Shown: in pieces, positions 38,953 through 48,037 of the stretch
Layout: each line of letters opens with the position of its first letter
How positions within the stretch are numbered: position 1 is the first letter of the stretch
Translations under genes and position numbers: made by a program
Origin: Sinorhizobium numidicum
GTDB lineage: Bacteria > Pseudomonadota > Alphaproteobacteria > Rhizobiales > Rhizobiaceae
Length of the DNA: 64,000 bases
Assembly (NCBI RefSeq): GCF_029892045.1
Contig: NZ_CP120367.1
Coordinates: 2,108,001-2,172,000 of the forward strand
Direction of reading: 5' to 3'
The notes under the pieces: model-generated
Database searches by the model: none
Seen by the model: the letters and a program-made list of their open reading frames with translations, nothing else
What the model was told of the DNA's origin: nothing

Positions 38953-39444
38953 TTAGAAGAACAGGCGTTCAAGCGGCCCTGCGGGCAGCGACAATTGCAG
39001 GAGCTTGGCGAAGATCAGCCAGACGAAGAAACAGATCACGATGCCGACCGGCAGGGAGAGCCAGAGCTTGCGCTTGCCGAAGCCACGTGCCGTCAGGGCA
39101 AAGAGAATGCCGGTGGCGATCGAGAAGCCGAGCGTATTGAGCAGCAGCATCTGCGCGGCAAGTCCGGCGACGATCCAGACGACCGGGCCGAATTGCTGCT
39201 CCTCGCGCTCGGAAAAATCGCCCCTCACCCCTTCGATGGCGGTCCAAATCGCAAGAACGACGAGACAGCAGGCAATCGCATAAGGCACCGTCATCGGCCC
39301 GATCTGCGAGTAGCCAGCAAGTCCGCTCAAGCGCGAAACGTCCCAAAAGATGAGCCCCGCGATTGCAGCCAGCACGGCGGCGATGATGAGCGCCGCCCGA
39401 TCGGGGCGGCGCGTTTCGGCGGAAGGGTTGGTCCCCTTGGTCAT
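38953..39444 (-). CDS. tctB: Tripartite tricarboxylate transporter, small membrane subunit TctB
   Basis: A 163-residue protein with four hydrophobic segments (ALIIAAVLAAIAGLIFW, IGPMTVPYAIACCLVVLAIW, VVWIVAGLAAQMLLLNTLGF, VGIVICFFVWLIFAKLL), the standard build of TctB. The N-terminus is polar and basic. The ATG overlaps the tctC stop by four bases, indicating coupling. Confidence 0.92.
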   Translation of the reverse strand: MTKGTNPSAETRRPDRAALIIAAVLAAIAGLIFWDVSRLSGLAGYSQIGPMTVPYAIACCLVVLAIWTAIEGVRGDFSEREEQQFGPVVWIVAGLAAQMLLLNTLGFSIATGILFALTARGFGKRKLWLSLPVGIVICFFVWLIFAKLLQLSLPAGPLERLFF

Positions 39445-40385
39445 TGTACCAGCCCGATGTCCTTAAGGACGGCTTCCGTCGCGGAAATGTCCTTGGCGAG
39501 TTGTTCGTTGAAGGCATCGCCGGCGAGATAGGTATCCTGCCAACCTTTGGTCTTCAGCACTTCCTGCCAGCCGGCGGACTTGGCGAGTTTCTCGACGTCG
39601 GCCGTCACCGCCGCCTTCTGCTCTTCGGTGAGGCCGGGCGCGGCCGCGACCATCCGCCAGTTTTCAACGACGACGTCGAGACCGGACTCCTTCAGCGTCG
39701 GCGCATCGATACCGGGGAGGCGCTCGGCGCTCGATACCGCAAGAAGGCGGAGCGTGCCGGCCTTGACCTGCGATTCGAATTCGCCATAGCCGGAGATGCC
39801 TGCCGTCACCTGGCTGCCGAGAATGGCGGCCAGTGCCTCGCCACCGCCGGAATAGGCGATGTAGTTGATCTTCGTCGGATCGACGCCTGCAGCCTTGGCA
39901 ATGAGGCCAACCGCGATGTGGTCGGTGCCGCCGGCCGAACCGCCAGCCCAGGAGACCGCACCAGGATCCTTCTTCAGCGCTTCGACGAGGTCACCCATCG
40001 TCTTGATCTCGGAAGCGGCCGGAACGACGATTGCCTCGTATTCGCCGGTGAGCCGTGCGATCGGGGTCACGTCGTTAAGGGTCACCGGCGACTTGTTGGT
40101 GAGAATGGCGCCGACCATCACGTAGCCGCCGACGAGGAGCGCATTCGGATTACCCTTGTGCTGGCTGGCGAACTGGGCAAGGCCGATCGTGCCGCCGGCG
40201 CCCGGGACGTTCTGCACCTGTACGTTGCCGGAAATGCCTTCCTGCTGCATGACGGTCTGCAGCGAACGGGCCGTCTGGTCCCATCCGCCGCCGGGATTTG
40301 CCGGCGCGATTATCGTGTAGTCGGCCGCGTATGCCGGCAGTGCCAATGCGCCGGCGAGAATGGATGCCAGAAAAAAGTGCTTCAA
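39441..40385 (-). CDS. tctC: Tripartite tricarboxylate transporter, periplasmic binding protein TctC (Bug family)
   Basis: A 314-residue binding protein. It has a signal peptide (MKHFFLASILAGALALPAYA) and the Bug/TctC motifs YTIIAPANPGGGWDQTARSL near residue 23 and VQNVPGAGGTIGLAQF near residue 57, which bind carboxylate groups in the family. First gene of the operon; 182 bases of untranslated DNA lie upstream. The likely substrate is a tri- or dicarboxylate such as citrate. The sensory set at 42-45 kb probably controls it. Confidence 0.93.
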   Translation of the reverse strand: MKHFFLASILAGALALPAYAADYTIIAPANPGGGWDQTARSLQTVMQQEGISGNVQVQNVPGAGGTIGLAQFASQHKGNPNALLVGGYVMVGAILTNKSPVTLNDVTPIARLTGEYEAIVVPAASEIKTMGDLVEALKKDPGAVSWAGGSAGGTDHIAVGLIAKAAGVDPTKINYIAYSGGGEALAAILGSQVTAGISGYGEFESQVKAGTLRLLAVSSAERLPGIDAPTLKESGLDVVVENWRMVAAAPGLTEEQKAAVTADVEKLAKSAGWQEVLKTKGWQDTYLAGDAFNEQLAKDISATEAVLKDIGLVQ

Positions 40386-40567
40386 GGTCGGTCCTCCGTG
40401 GGGCGCGTTTCGTCACGCGCACGTTGATTTTCGTCGCGAACGGGAGAAGCGGGTGGTCGACCTGGAAGAGGCGACTCCGACCGGATTGGTGATTTCCTCC
40501 CGATACGCAGCTGGCAATCCGCCTCCACGGGTCACCAGCGACCTTAAGCCACCATAGGAAGCTGACA

Positions 40568-40675
40568 TTAACCTGACATCAAGTCCCCATTGCGAAAAAC
40601 ATGCGTTTTGTCGACGCAGAGCGTGCCTTCGGGGCGGAGTGGAAGGCCGAGCGCTTCATCGAACAGGTTCTTCAT
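40568..40675 (-). CDS. Possible 35-residue ORF coupled to crcB
   Basis: ATG 40675 overlaps the crcB stop in an ATGA junction, and the product (MKNLFDEALGLPLRPEGTLC...) ends at 40568. The overlap is the only support; the composition is not clearly protein-like and no family is recognised. Confidence 0.2.
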   Translation of the reverse strand: MKNLFDEALGLPLRPEGTLCVDKTHVFRNGDLMSG

Positions 40676-41061
40676 GCCGCTTGCCCCTGAGCAAGAAAGC
40701 GAATGATCGCCAGACCTGCGAGCAGTCCGGCTAAGGAGAGTACGAGCGAAATCACCACATACGCCGCGGCGTTTCCCCATTCGCCGCGCTCCCACAGGCT
40801 GATTGCGTCGAGTGAAAAGGTCGAAAAGGTGGTAAAGCCGCCGAGAATGCCCGTCGTCAGGAACAACCGCATCTCCTGTGAGAACCCGCTACGGAGTGCG
40901 AAATACTCGGCCAGAACACCCATGACGAAGGACCCTGCAACGTTCACCGATAATGTTCCGAAGGGGAACGCCACACCGAACAGATGCGCGGCCAGCTGGT
41001 TGACGCCGTGGCGCGCGGCGCCACCAATTCCCGCGCCAAGGAACACAATCAAGTAGGCCAT
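40672..41061 (-). CDS. crcB: Fluoride channel CrcB/Fluc
   Basis: A 129-residue protein with four transmembrane helices. It has the family motifs GAGIGGAARHGVNQL near the N-terminus, PFGTLSVNVAGSFVMG with the conserved Asn, and TTGILGGFTTFSTFSLDA with the TTFSTF motif and its bound Na+ region. It exports fluoride as a dual-topology dimer. No fluoride riboswitch could be recognised upstream. It lies alone between the tct operon and a damaged stress protein gene. Confidence 0.94.
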   Translation of the reverse strand: MAYLIVFLGAGIGGAARHGVNQLAAHLFGVAFPFGTLSVNVAGSFVMGVLAEYFALRSGFSQEMRLFLTTGILGGFTTFSTFSLDAISLWERGEWGNAAAYVVISLVLSLAGLLAGLAIIRFLAQGQAA

Positions 41062-41400
41062 TAGCCGTGCCTTTCACTATCGCGCCCGCTCATGCCGCCC
41101 CTTTCAGGCATTGCGCGACAGGCTCCGGTTTCAGGGATGTTCATCCGCGCTCGACTATATCCCAATGCTCGACATGCTTGTAAATAACGACCTTGCCACG
41201 ATGGTTGCGAGCGCTGACGTCATTGCGAGCGACGCGGTGGGAGCTTAAAATCAATTCTCAAATCTGCCGCAAGCCCATGAAGCGGGATATTTTGTGCGGT
41301 CTTGCCATAGGAGCGGCATGCAGGAGCGGGCCAATGGCGATGTGAGAAACATCGCGGAAGGAGGTCCGATATTAACAGTGCGTACGGCATTGGCGCAAGT
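41062..41400. other. Intergenic region, no gene seen
   Basis: No supported gene. AAGGAGGT at 41357-41364 looks like a ribosome binding site for the damaged gene that follows; the first suitable start is GTG at 41380, in a different frame from the recognisable protein, in keeping with frame damage. Confidence 0.35.
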
Positions 41401-41913
41401 TTGCCTTCGGGCATCGAGTCCGGTGCCATTCTCGGCGAACAGGCGCGCGGTCTCACCGCTCGAGCCGATGTTTTCGCCTTGCTTCCCGATCCTGCGAGCG
41501 TCCAGCTTTGCCTTGATGTCGCCGAAGATGCTGCGAACGCAGTCCAGGGTACGATGGCGGCCGCGCATGTTGGCGCCGATCCGGAAGGGATGATTGCTTC
41601 GGCTGAAGAAATCGATCTGCAGATGCTCAGGGATGTTGAAGAAGGTTCGCCGCTGCAACGGTTCGAGCGGGTCACGCGTGCCGTCGAGATTTGGAAACAG
41701 CGCAAGCCGAGCCGTGAGACCCTTTTTTTGGACGATTGCCGCGGCGATCTGCCCCGTTGCGTGAGATCCGAATGTCACGACGCCGCTCTCGTCGTCGCGC
41801 CGCGCCTGCTGATCGGCGCTTTCAAACACGGATATCTCCTGGAACTGCTCCTCGGCCGCGTCACCTATCATCTGTTGTCGCATTGCACGGTTCCCTTGAT
41901 AATGAAGCATTAG
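41401..41913 (+). pseudogene. Universal stress protein with an internal deletion
   Basis: The C-terminus IGAFKHGYLLELLLGRVTYHLLSHCTVPLIMKH is the glycine-rich ATP-binding end of UspA proteins, and the region FALLPDPASVQLCLDVAEDAANAVQGTMAAAHVGADP followed by TLFLDDCRGDLPRCVRSECHDAALVVAP fits the N-terminal half of a tandem type. The join ALVVAPR-LLIGAFKHGY (about 41788-41812) is abrupt; roughly a hundred residues expected between these parts are missing. The start is unclear: the best ribosome binding site serves another frame. It is most likely a remnant gene. Confidence 0.6.
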
Positions 41914-41948
41914 AGAGGGATGCGGGCGGCAGCATACACTTTTCATAA
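41911..41948. repeat. Fragment of the second palindromic repeat family
   Basis: TTAGAG...GGATGCGGGC...ATACACTTTTC closely matches part of 54820-54865 (TTAGAGCGGCATGCGGGC...TACACTTTTTC). It begins at the stop codon of the damaged stress protein gene. Only half of the full element is present. Confidence 0.5.
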
Positions 41949-41958
41949 CATTCCAAAA

Positions 41959-43026
41959 TCAGTGGAGTCTCAACACCTCGTTCCAGCGGGCAATCAGGCG
42001 CGCGCGCTTCACCTGGTCGAGATAGACCATCAGTCCAGGACTGACCGGCACGGGCCGGAGCTGCCCACCGAGCATTTCCTGCATGGTGTTGGCGGTGTTC
42101 TCGCCCGCGACATCCGGACTGACCGCCGGGATTTGCAGTTCGCGCGCGAGGATCGTCTGGCCTTCCCTCGACATGAAGAATTCGAGGTACCGGCGGCCGA
42201 GATCGGGGGAGGCGGCAGCCTGCGGGACCAGCCCGATGCGCGACATAACCACGGTATAATCTTTCGGCAGCACGATGCCGACGTCGGGATGCCGCGAGGC
42301 CCAGTCGGCAGCGTAGGAGCCGAGTATGTTGTAGCCGAGGACGAATCGGCCGTCCGCCACTCGCTCCAGAATGGCCTGGCTGGTCGAATAGAGTTTCACG
42401 CCCGCCGCGCCCATCGCCTGGATCACCGTCCAGATATCGCCGAACTGCTCCTGGTCGCGCGACATGAAGAGGAAGCCGACGCCGGAGCGTTCGATGTCAT
42501 AGGTGCCGATGCGGCCGAAGACGGCGCTTGCCCGCCGCTTCAGGTAATCGACGAATTCCGCGCGCGTCGCCGGCGGCCGCTCGTTCCTAAAGCTCGGCTT
42601 GTGATAGACGAAAACTGCCGGTTCGAAAGTGAGCGCATAGGCGGTGTTGCGCCAATTCGCCCAGGCCGGCCAGCGGCCGCTCATCGGCAGGTCGCTCCGC
42701 TGGGCATAGCCGTCATTGCTGAGCTTGACCTGAAGATCCATTGCCGAGGAAAAGGCGAAATCGGCCGTCTTCTCACCGGCGTCGGTTTCCCTGACGATCC
42801 GGTCGTAGATCTCGCCGGTCAGCATGTCTTCGTAGCGCACGGCGACGTCCGGATTGGCGTGCTGAAAGCCGACGATCATCGGTCGCGCCAAGGGCTCGTC
42901 GAGTGAGGAATAGACGGTGAGAACCGGCGCTGCCGCGTCGCCGGAAAGAGCAGGAAAGAATACCGGCGCCGCGCGCGTCAGCCCGGGACAAAGCAGCAGA
43001 AAAAGCAAAGAAATCAGGAAGCGCAT
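41959..43026 (-). CDS. Extracytoplasmic binding protein of an iron/carboxylate sensing set
   Basis: A 355-residue binding protein of the ferric/extracellular solute-binding family 1 type. A signal peptide (MRFLISLLFLLLCPGLTRAA) is followed by LTVYSSLDEPLARPMIVGFQ and the later GRFVLGYNILGSYAADW and EFFMSREGQTILARELQIPAV segments. The ATG at 43026 places the signal peptide at the N-terminus; an upstream start at 43065 is less likely. It is divergent from the tctD/tctE-like genes by 77 bases and no ABC partner is nearby, so a role as a periplasmic ligand sensor for the kinase is likely. Confidence 0.82.
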   Translation of the reverse strand: MRFLISLLFLLLCPGLTRAAPVFFPALSGDAAAPVLTVYSSLDEPLARPMIVGFQHANPDVAVRYEDMLTGEIYDRIVRETDAGEKTADFAFSSAMDLQVKLSNDGYAQRSDLPMSGRWPAWANWRNTAYALTFEPAVFVYHKPSFRNERPPATRAEFVDYLKRRASAVFGRIGTYDIERSGVGFLFMSRDQEQFGDIWTVIQAMGAAGVKLYSTSQAILERVADGRFVLGYNILGSYAADWASRHPDVGIVLPKDYTVVMSRIGLVPQAAASPDLGRRYLEFFMSREGQTILARELQIPAVSPDVAGENTANTMQEMLGGQLRPVPVSPGLMVYLDQVKRARLIARWNEVLRLH

Positions 43027-43103
43027 AAATCCACAATGCCCGAGCCGCCTGCCGTTCACAAGCAAGCTTGCGGCCGATAAGGTGAACCGGGGAGAAGCGA
43101 CAT

Positions 43104-43781
43104 TTGCGAATCTTGCTCGTTGAAGACAATCGGGCCCTGGCGGAGGGTCTTTCAGCGCTGTTGCGCGGCAGCGGCTATGCCGTCGACGTGGTGAGCGATG
43201 GCGCGTCGGCCCATGCCGTCGCCGCGGCCGAGAGCTTCGATCTGGTGATCCTCGATCTCAACCTGCCGGAAATGGACGGGCTCGATGTCCTGCGTTCCAT
43301 GCGGGCCCGGCAGAACCGTGCCGCCGTTTTGATCCTGACGGCGCGCGGCACGCCGGAGGAGCGGATCAAGGGTCTCGATCTTGGGGCCGACGACTACCTG
43401 ATCAAGCCTTTCGATATCGGCGAGTTCGAGGCGCGCGTGCGCGTGCTCTTGCGTCGCCAGGCCGGATTGCGGACCTCGGTTGTCAGTTATGGCAACGTCT
43501 CGCTGGATCTGACTTCCCGTAGCTTTTCCTCCGGCGGCGTGCCGATCGAAATTCCCGCCCGCGAACTCGGCCTGCTGGAACTTTTGTTCATGCGGGCCGG
43601 CAAAGTGGTCGCCAAGGACGCTATCGTCCAGTCGCTCACCGGTTTTGACGACGATTTGAGCGCCAACGCCATCGAGCAATATGTAAGCCGCTTGAGGAAA
43701 CGGCTCGCCCCTTACGGACTGACCGTCCGCACCGCGCGCGGCATCGGCTACTATCTCGACAAGACGGCCGGTGCCGAATGA
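43104..43781 (+). CDS. tctD: Response regulator, OmpR family (TctD-like)
   Basis: A 225-residue regulator. The receiver domain has the acidic pair in LLVEDNRALAEGL, the phospho-acceptor Asp in LVILDLNLPEMDGLDVL near residue 50 and the Lys in YLIKPFDIGEFEARV. The C-terminal winged helix includes LTSRSFSSGG and SANAIEQYVSRLRKRL. The start is TTG at 43104 after GGGGAGAAG; no other start gives the full receiver. The stop overlaps the kinase start (ATGA). The symbol is by similarity to the Salmonella tctD system. Confidence 0.9.
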   Translation: MRILLVEDNRALAEGLSALLRGSGYAVDVVSDGASAHAVAAAESFDLVILDLNLPEMDGLDVLRSMRARQNRAAVLILTARGTPEERIKGLDLGADDYLIKPFDIGEFEARVRVLLRRQAGLRTSVVSYGNVSLDLTSRSFSSGGVPIEIPARELGLLELLFMRAGKVVAKDAIVQSLTGFDDDLSANAIEQYVSRLRKRLAPYGLTVRTARGIGYYLDKTAGAE

Positions 43782-45157
43782 AGACGGCGGTCTATTCGCT
43801 CAGGCGCAGGCTGCTCGGCTGGTTGCTGATCTCGACCGCCGTGATCGGCGTCATCGCGCTCATGGATACCTATCGGGAGGCAGTCAAGACTGCGAACGTC
43901 GTCTCCGACCGTGTGCTCGCCGGCTCGGCGCTGGCAATCGCTGAACGGGTGGTCGTCGCCGAAGACGGCTCGCTCCAGGTCGACATTCCCTATGTTGCGC
44001 TGGAGATGTTGACGTCAGCCGCGCAGGATCGCGTCTTCTACCGCGTGGACGGCCCGCCCGGCCAATTCATCACCGGCTACAAGACCTTGCCTTCGCTTGC
44101 GGGCGGCGTTGGTCAAGCGACCGCTTTTGCCGATGAGGTCTTTCGCGGAGAACCGATCCGGGTGGCGGCACTCCGGCGCTCCGCTTCCACTGGAGTGAAT
44201 TCGGTTCCGTTCGTCGTCACTGTCGCCGAGACGACGATCGCAAGGCGGCAATTGGCGCAGACGATTCTGCTCCGTTCGGCCCTGCGTCTCAGCCTGATGA
44301 TTGTGGGCGCGGCGATGATCGTCTGGGTGGCGGTCAGTTTCTCCCTGCGGCCGCTCTATCGGCTTGGCGATGCCATCGCCGAACGCAGTCCCGACGATCT
44401 GCATCCGATCCGCGAGCGTGTTCCGACCGAGGTTCAGGGTCTCGTCGATACGGTCAACTCCTTCATGGTGCGGCTGCAATCGGCGCTCGATGCCCTTCGC
44501 CACTTTACCGGCAATGCCAGCCACCAACTGAGGACGCCGCTCGCCATCATCCGCACGCAGCTCGCCCTTGCCCAAAGGGCGGCGACGATCGAGGAAACGC
44601 GGGCGGCCGCCCTGAAAGCGGATGAGGCCGTCGCCAATGCCGAGCGCATTCTCGCCCAATTGCTGCTGATGGCAAAGATCGATGTGGCAGGCAAGGAGGA
44701 GGCGCGGGGCTCCGAGCGGATCGAACTCGTGGGGCTCGCGCGCGCCATTACCGCCGATCACGTGCCGGCAGCGGGCGAAGCCGGCATAGATCTCGGTTTT
44801 GCCGGCGAGGGCGAGGATTTTATCCGGGCGGAACCCCTCCTTGTCGGCGAGCTTTTGAAGAACCTCATCGGCAATGCGCTTCTTTATGCTGGACGCGGCT
44901 CCGAAGTGACGGTGCGTGTCGAGCGGCGCGATGAAGCGGTCGCGCTGGAAGTCGAAGACAACGGTCCAGGTATCAAGCCGGAGCAGCACCGGTCGGTGCT
45001 CCAGCGTTTCCGGCGCGGCGGCGACGAAGCGCCGGGCACCGGGCTCGGCCTGCCGATTGTCGAGGAAATCGCCACGCTCTACGGCGGAACTATGCGCCTG
45101 GAGGAAGGCGACGGAGGTCGGGGGCTGAAGGTGGTGGTGGCCTTTCCGCCGGCATAG
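43778..45157 (+). CDS. tctE: Sensor histidine kinase (TctE-like)
   Basis: A 459-residue membrane kinase. TM1 (residues 12-27) and a periplasmic domain of about 130 residues are followed by TM2 (near 170-188, LSLMIVGAAMIVWVAVSFSL), a HAMP-like linker, the H-box FTGNASHQLRTPLAIIRTQL near residue 248 and a HATPase domain with N-box NLIGNALLYAGRG and G boxes VEDNGPGIKP and GTGLGLPIVEEI. It pairs with the preceding regulator and presumably senses the tct substrate or the neighbouring binding protein. The final GLGL box is intact. Confidence 0.92.
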   Translation: MKTAVYSLRRRLLGWLLISTAVIGVIALMDTYREAVKTANVVSDRVLAGSALAIAERVVVAEDGSLQVDIPYVALEMLTSAAQDRVFYRVDGPPGQFITGYKTLPSLAGGVGQATAFADEVFRGEPIRVAALRRSASTGVNSVPFVVTVAETTIARRQLAQTILLRSALRLSLMIVGAAMIVWVAVSFSLRPLYRLGDAIAERSPDDLHPIRERVPTEVQGLVDTVNSFMVRLQSALDALRHFTGNASHQLRTPLAIIRTQLALAQRAATIEETRAAALKADEAVANAERILAQLLLMAKIDVAGKEEARGSERIELVGLARAITADHVPAAGEAGIDLGFAGEGEDFIRAEPLLVGELLKNLIGNALLYAGRGSEVTVRVERRDEAVALEVEDNGPGIKPEQHRSVLQRFRRGGDEAPGTGLGLPIVEEIATLYGGTMRLEEGDGGRGLKVVVAFPPA

Positions 45158-45220
45158 AAGCGGCGCTGTAGTAAGGCAGTGACCATTCGAGGACGGCAAA
45201 AAGGCGCCCAAGCGCATATA

Positions 45221-45253
45221 AAAAAGAAGCCGGGATGAATTTCTCATCCCGGC
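45221..45253 (-). terminator. Rho-independent terminator of the sugar ABC operon
   Basis: A perfect 10-bp stem GCCGGGATGA / TCATCCCGGC with a 5-base loop (45229-45253). On the minus strand it is followed by TTCTTTTTTATA. It lies about 40 bases after the permease stop codon and between convergent transcription units. Confidence 0.85.
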
Positions 45254-45292
45254 CGGTCAGTCACTGGGAGAACAGTTCTTTTGCTTTGATGG

Positions 45293-46318
45293 TCACGCCT
45301 TCTTCCGGCCTTTCTGGCGATAGACGTCGACGACGACGGCAGCGACAATGATCAGGCCCTTGACGATCTCCTGGTAATAGGCGTCCACCCTCAGGAAGGT
45401 GAAGCCGGAGGTCATCACGCCGAGGATGATCGTACCGATCACCGTGCCCGTGATGCGGCCGACACCGCCTGTCAGCGAGGTGCCGCCGATGACGGTCGCC
45501 GCGATCGCATCGAGTTCATACATCACGCCCATGCCGGCCTGCGCCGTCTGCGCACGCGCCGCGGTGACAACGCCCGCAAGCCCCGCCAGCATGCCGGCAA
45601 TCGCATAGACCTTGATCAGATGCGCTTCGACATTGATGCCCGAGACGCGTGCCGCCTGGACGTTGGCGCCGATCGCATAGGTAAACTTGCCATAGCGTGT
45701 GTAACGGAGCGCAATGTGGAAGATCAGCGCGACGACCAGGAAGACGATCACCGGCCAGATGCCCGTACCGATGAAATTGAACTGCTCGGTGAGGCCGGAG
45801 ACCGGTTGGCCCTTCGTGTACCACTTGGAGATCCCACGCGCCGAGACCATCATGCCGAGAGTGGCTATGAAGGGCGGAATCTTCGTGCGGGCGATCAATT
45901 GTCCGTTGATGAAGCCAGCGAGCATGCCTATGCCGACGCCAAGACCGATCGGTACGATCGCCGGGAGGTCGGTCAAGGACGGATAGAGAGCGCGCGGCCA
46001 GGTGGACGCCTGCGCCACGCTCGCCGAGATCATGGCCGTCATGCCGACCACCGAGCCCGACGAAAGATCGATGCCGCCGGTGATGATGACCTGGGTCACG
46101 CCGACGGCGATAATGCCGATGACTGAGACCTGCAGGATCATGATCGTCAGGCGCTGGGAATTCATCAGGAAGCTCTGGCCGACGAAGAGCCAGCCGAGAA
46201 CTTCATAGACGAGGGCTATACCGATCAGCACCAGAAAAATGTTGAACTCGGGCGGCAAACGCCGTCTCGACCTCATGAGGGGCGAACTCGTGCCATGTGC
46301 AGCGACATTGGTATCCAT
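45293..46318 (-). CDS. Sugar ABC transporter permease (RbsC-like)
   Basis: A 341-residue permease of the RbsC/BPD_transp_2 type, with about nine transmembrane helices. It has VGVTQVIITGGIDLSSGSVVGM near residue 75, the family landmark IARTKIPPFIATLGMMVSARG near 145 and AIAATVIGGTSLTGGVGRITGTVIG near 275. The start has GGGAGGAAAG upstream. It is the last gene of the binding protein-ATPase-permease operon and is followed by a strong terminator. The substrate is likely a pentose or cyclitol. Confidence 0.92.
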   Translation of the reverse strand: MDTNVAAHGTSSPLMRSRRRLPPEFNIFLVLIGIALVYEVLGWLFVGQSFLMNSQRLTIMILQVSVIGIIAVGVTQVIITGGIDLSSGSVVGMTAMISASVAQASTWPRALYPSLTDLPAIVPIGLGVGIGMLAGFINGQLIARTKIPPFIATLGMMVSARGISKWYTKGQPVSGLTEQFNFIGTGIWPVIVFLVVALIFHIALRYTRYGKFTYAIGANVQAARVSGINVEAHLIKVYAIAGMLAGLAGVVTAARAQTAQAGMGVMYELDAIAATVIGGTSLTGGVGRITGTVIGTIILGVMTSGFTFLRVDAYYQEIVKGLIIVAAVVVDVYRQKGRKKA

Positions 46319-46350
46319 TTTCTTTCCTCCCTGCGGTCGGCGCGGCGCGC

Positions 46351-47892
46351 CTAACGCGCGGCAAGTTCCATGACCTTGATTTGGGTGGCTTCCGCCCTGT
46401 CGAGAAAGCCAGTGACCCGGCCTTCATGCATCACCATGATCCGGTCGCTCATGCCGAGCACCTCGGGCATTTCCGACGAGATCATGATCACCGCGACCCC
46501 GTTGCGGGCGAGTTCTGTGACCAGGCGGTGGATTTCCGCCTTGGCGCCAACATCGATGCCGCGCGTCGGCTCGTCGAGAATGAGAATGCGCGGATTGGTG
46601 AGGAGCCAGCGGCCGATCAGCACCTTCTGCTGATTGCCGCCCGACAAGTTCTCGATGCGCTCCTGCAGGTTGGGCGTCTTGACGCGCAGCTTGCGGCTCA
46701 TCTCCTCGCAGGCGGCGGTAACATCCTTTTCGCTGACGAAACCGCCCTTGACGAACTTGTCCTGCAGCACGGCGATCTGCATGTTCTCGAGCACGTCGAG
46801 GATAAGCAGACAGCCGGTATCCTTGCGGTCTTCGGTCAGGAACGCCATCCGGTTGCGGATCGCCGTGTTGGGGTTGTCGATCGCGACCTCCTTACCGTTG
46901 ATCGCGATCGTGCCCGAGCTTGCGGGCGTCACGCCGAACAGCGTTTCGGCGACGTTCGAGCGGCCGGAACCGACAAGCCCCGCAACGCCGAGGATTTCGC
47001 CGGCGCGCACGTCGAAGGAGACGTCGTGAAAGACGCCGTCGAGCGTCAGATTCTTGACCGATAGCACGACCTCGCCGATCGGCACCTCTTCCTTCGGGAA
47101 CATCTGAGTGATCTCGCGGCCGACCATCATGCGGATGATGTCGTCGCGGGTGACGTCGCTCGAAGCATGCGTGCCGATGAATTTGCCGTCGCGGAAAACC
47201 GAGAACTCATCGGCGATCTCGAACAGCTCATTCATCTTGTGTGTGATGTAGACGATGCCGATGCCTTGGGAGCGCAGGTCCCGGATGATCTCGAAGAGGT
47301 GTGCCACCTCACGCTCTGTCAGTGCCGAGGTCGGTTCGTCCATGATCAGGACGTCGGATTCGTAGGAAACCGCCTTGGCGATTTCGACCATCTGACGGTT
47401 GGCGACGGAGAGGTGGCGCACCTCGATTTCCGGGTCGAGGTCGATCTTCAGCCGCTCGAAGAGCTTCGCCGTCATGCGCCGCATTTCGCCATGGTCGACG
47501 AAGCCGAACCGGTTCTTGGGTTCGCGGCGGATCCAGATGTTTTCGGCAACCGTCATGAAAGGCATCAGGTTCAGTTCCTGATGGATCATGGCGATACCGT
47601 TTTCGAGTGCGTCGAGCGGCGACTTCAGCCGGATGTCTACGCCCCTGAGCTTCACCTCGCCCTGGTCCGGGTGGTAGATGCCGGCGAGAATCTTCATCAG
47701 GGTCGATTTGCCGGCGCCGTTCTCGCCCATCAGCGCATGCACGGTGCCGCGCTTCAGCTTGAACTCAACGTCGTCCAGCGCCACGACGCCCGGGAACTCC
47801 TTGCGCACGCCTTCCGCAGAGAGAAGATATTCGGCCTTGGGTACGGCGCCGCTGGCGCGCACGGCTGCCATCGTTGTGGGACTGAGCGTCAT
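46351..47892 (-). CDS. Sugar ABC transporter ATP-binding protein (RbsA/MglA-type, two domains)
   Basis: A 513-residue tandem ATPase. The first domain has Walker [22 protein letters not shown], Walker [10 protein letters not shown] and HKMNE. The second has the usual degenerate Walker [10 protein letters not shown], signature LSGGNQQK and Walker [15 protein letters not shown]. The ATG at 47892 (MTLSPTT) is preferred because GGGGAGG precedes it by eight bases; ATGs further upstream in the frame are too near to or before that site. It energises import with the neighbouring permease. Confidence 0.93.
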   Translation of the reverse strand: MTLSPTTMAAVRASGAVPKAEYLLSAEGVRKEFPGVVALDDVEFKLKRGTVHALMGENGAGKSTLMKILAGIYHPDQGEVKLRGVDIRLKSPLDALENGIAMIHQELNLMPFMTVAENIWIRREPKNRFGFVDHGEMRRMTAKLFERLKIDLDPEIEVRHLSVANRQMVEIAKAVSYESDVLIMDEPTSALTEREVAHLFEIIRDLRSQGIGIVYITHKMNELFEIADEFSVFRDGKFIGTHASSDVTRDDIIRMMVGREITQMFPKEEVPIGEVVLSVKNLTLDGVFHDVSFDVRAGEILGVAGLVGSGRSNVAETLFGVTPASSGTIAINGKEVAIDNPNTAIRNRMAFLTEDRKDTGCLLILDVLENMQIAVLQDKFVKGGFVSEKDVTAACEEMSRKLRVKTPNLQERIENLSGGNQQKVLIGRWLLTNPRILILDEPTRGIDVGAKAEIHRLVTELARNGVAVIMISSEMPEVLGMSDRIMVMHEGRVTGFLDRAEATQIKVMELAAR

Positions 47893-48037
47893 TCTCATTG
47901 CCTCCCCATTTTCCGGCATCGGCCGGAACGTCCACGCGGCGGGCGGAACATGCCTTCTAGTGAGACCGAAAGGCCCAGGCGGGACGTGTTTTCCGGATGG
48001 GGAGCGCGGACCTGACCGCGCTCCCGGGAGCAGGCGG

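Noticed and set aside
37441-40427. Two plus-strand frames of 339 and 327 codons over tctA and tctC
   Set aside because: They are antisense to a clear tctCBA operon and are rich in Arg, Glu and Asp as expected of GC-rich antisense frames.
41062-41230. Fluoride riboswitch upstream of crcB
   Set aside because: The conserved pseudoknot and core bases of that riboswitch could not be found on the minus strand.
41251-41946. 231-codon minus-strand frame over the stress protein remnant
   Set aside because: The plus strand carries the recognisable UspA C-terminus; the minus-strand product has no family pattern.
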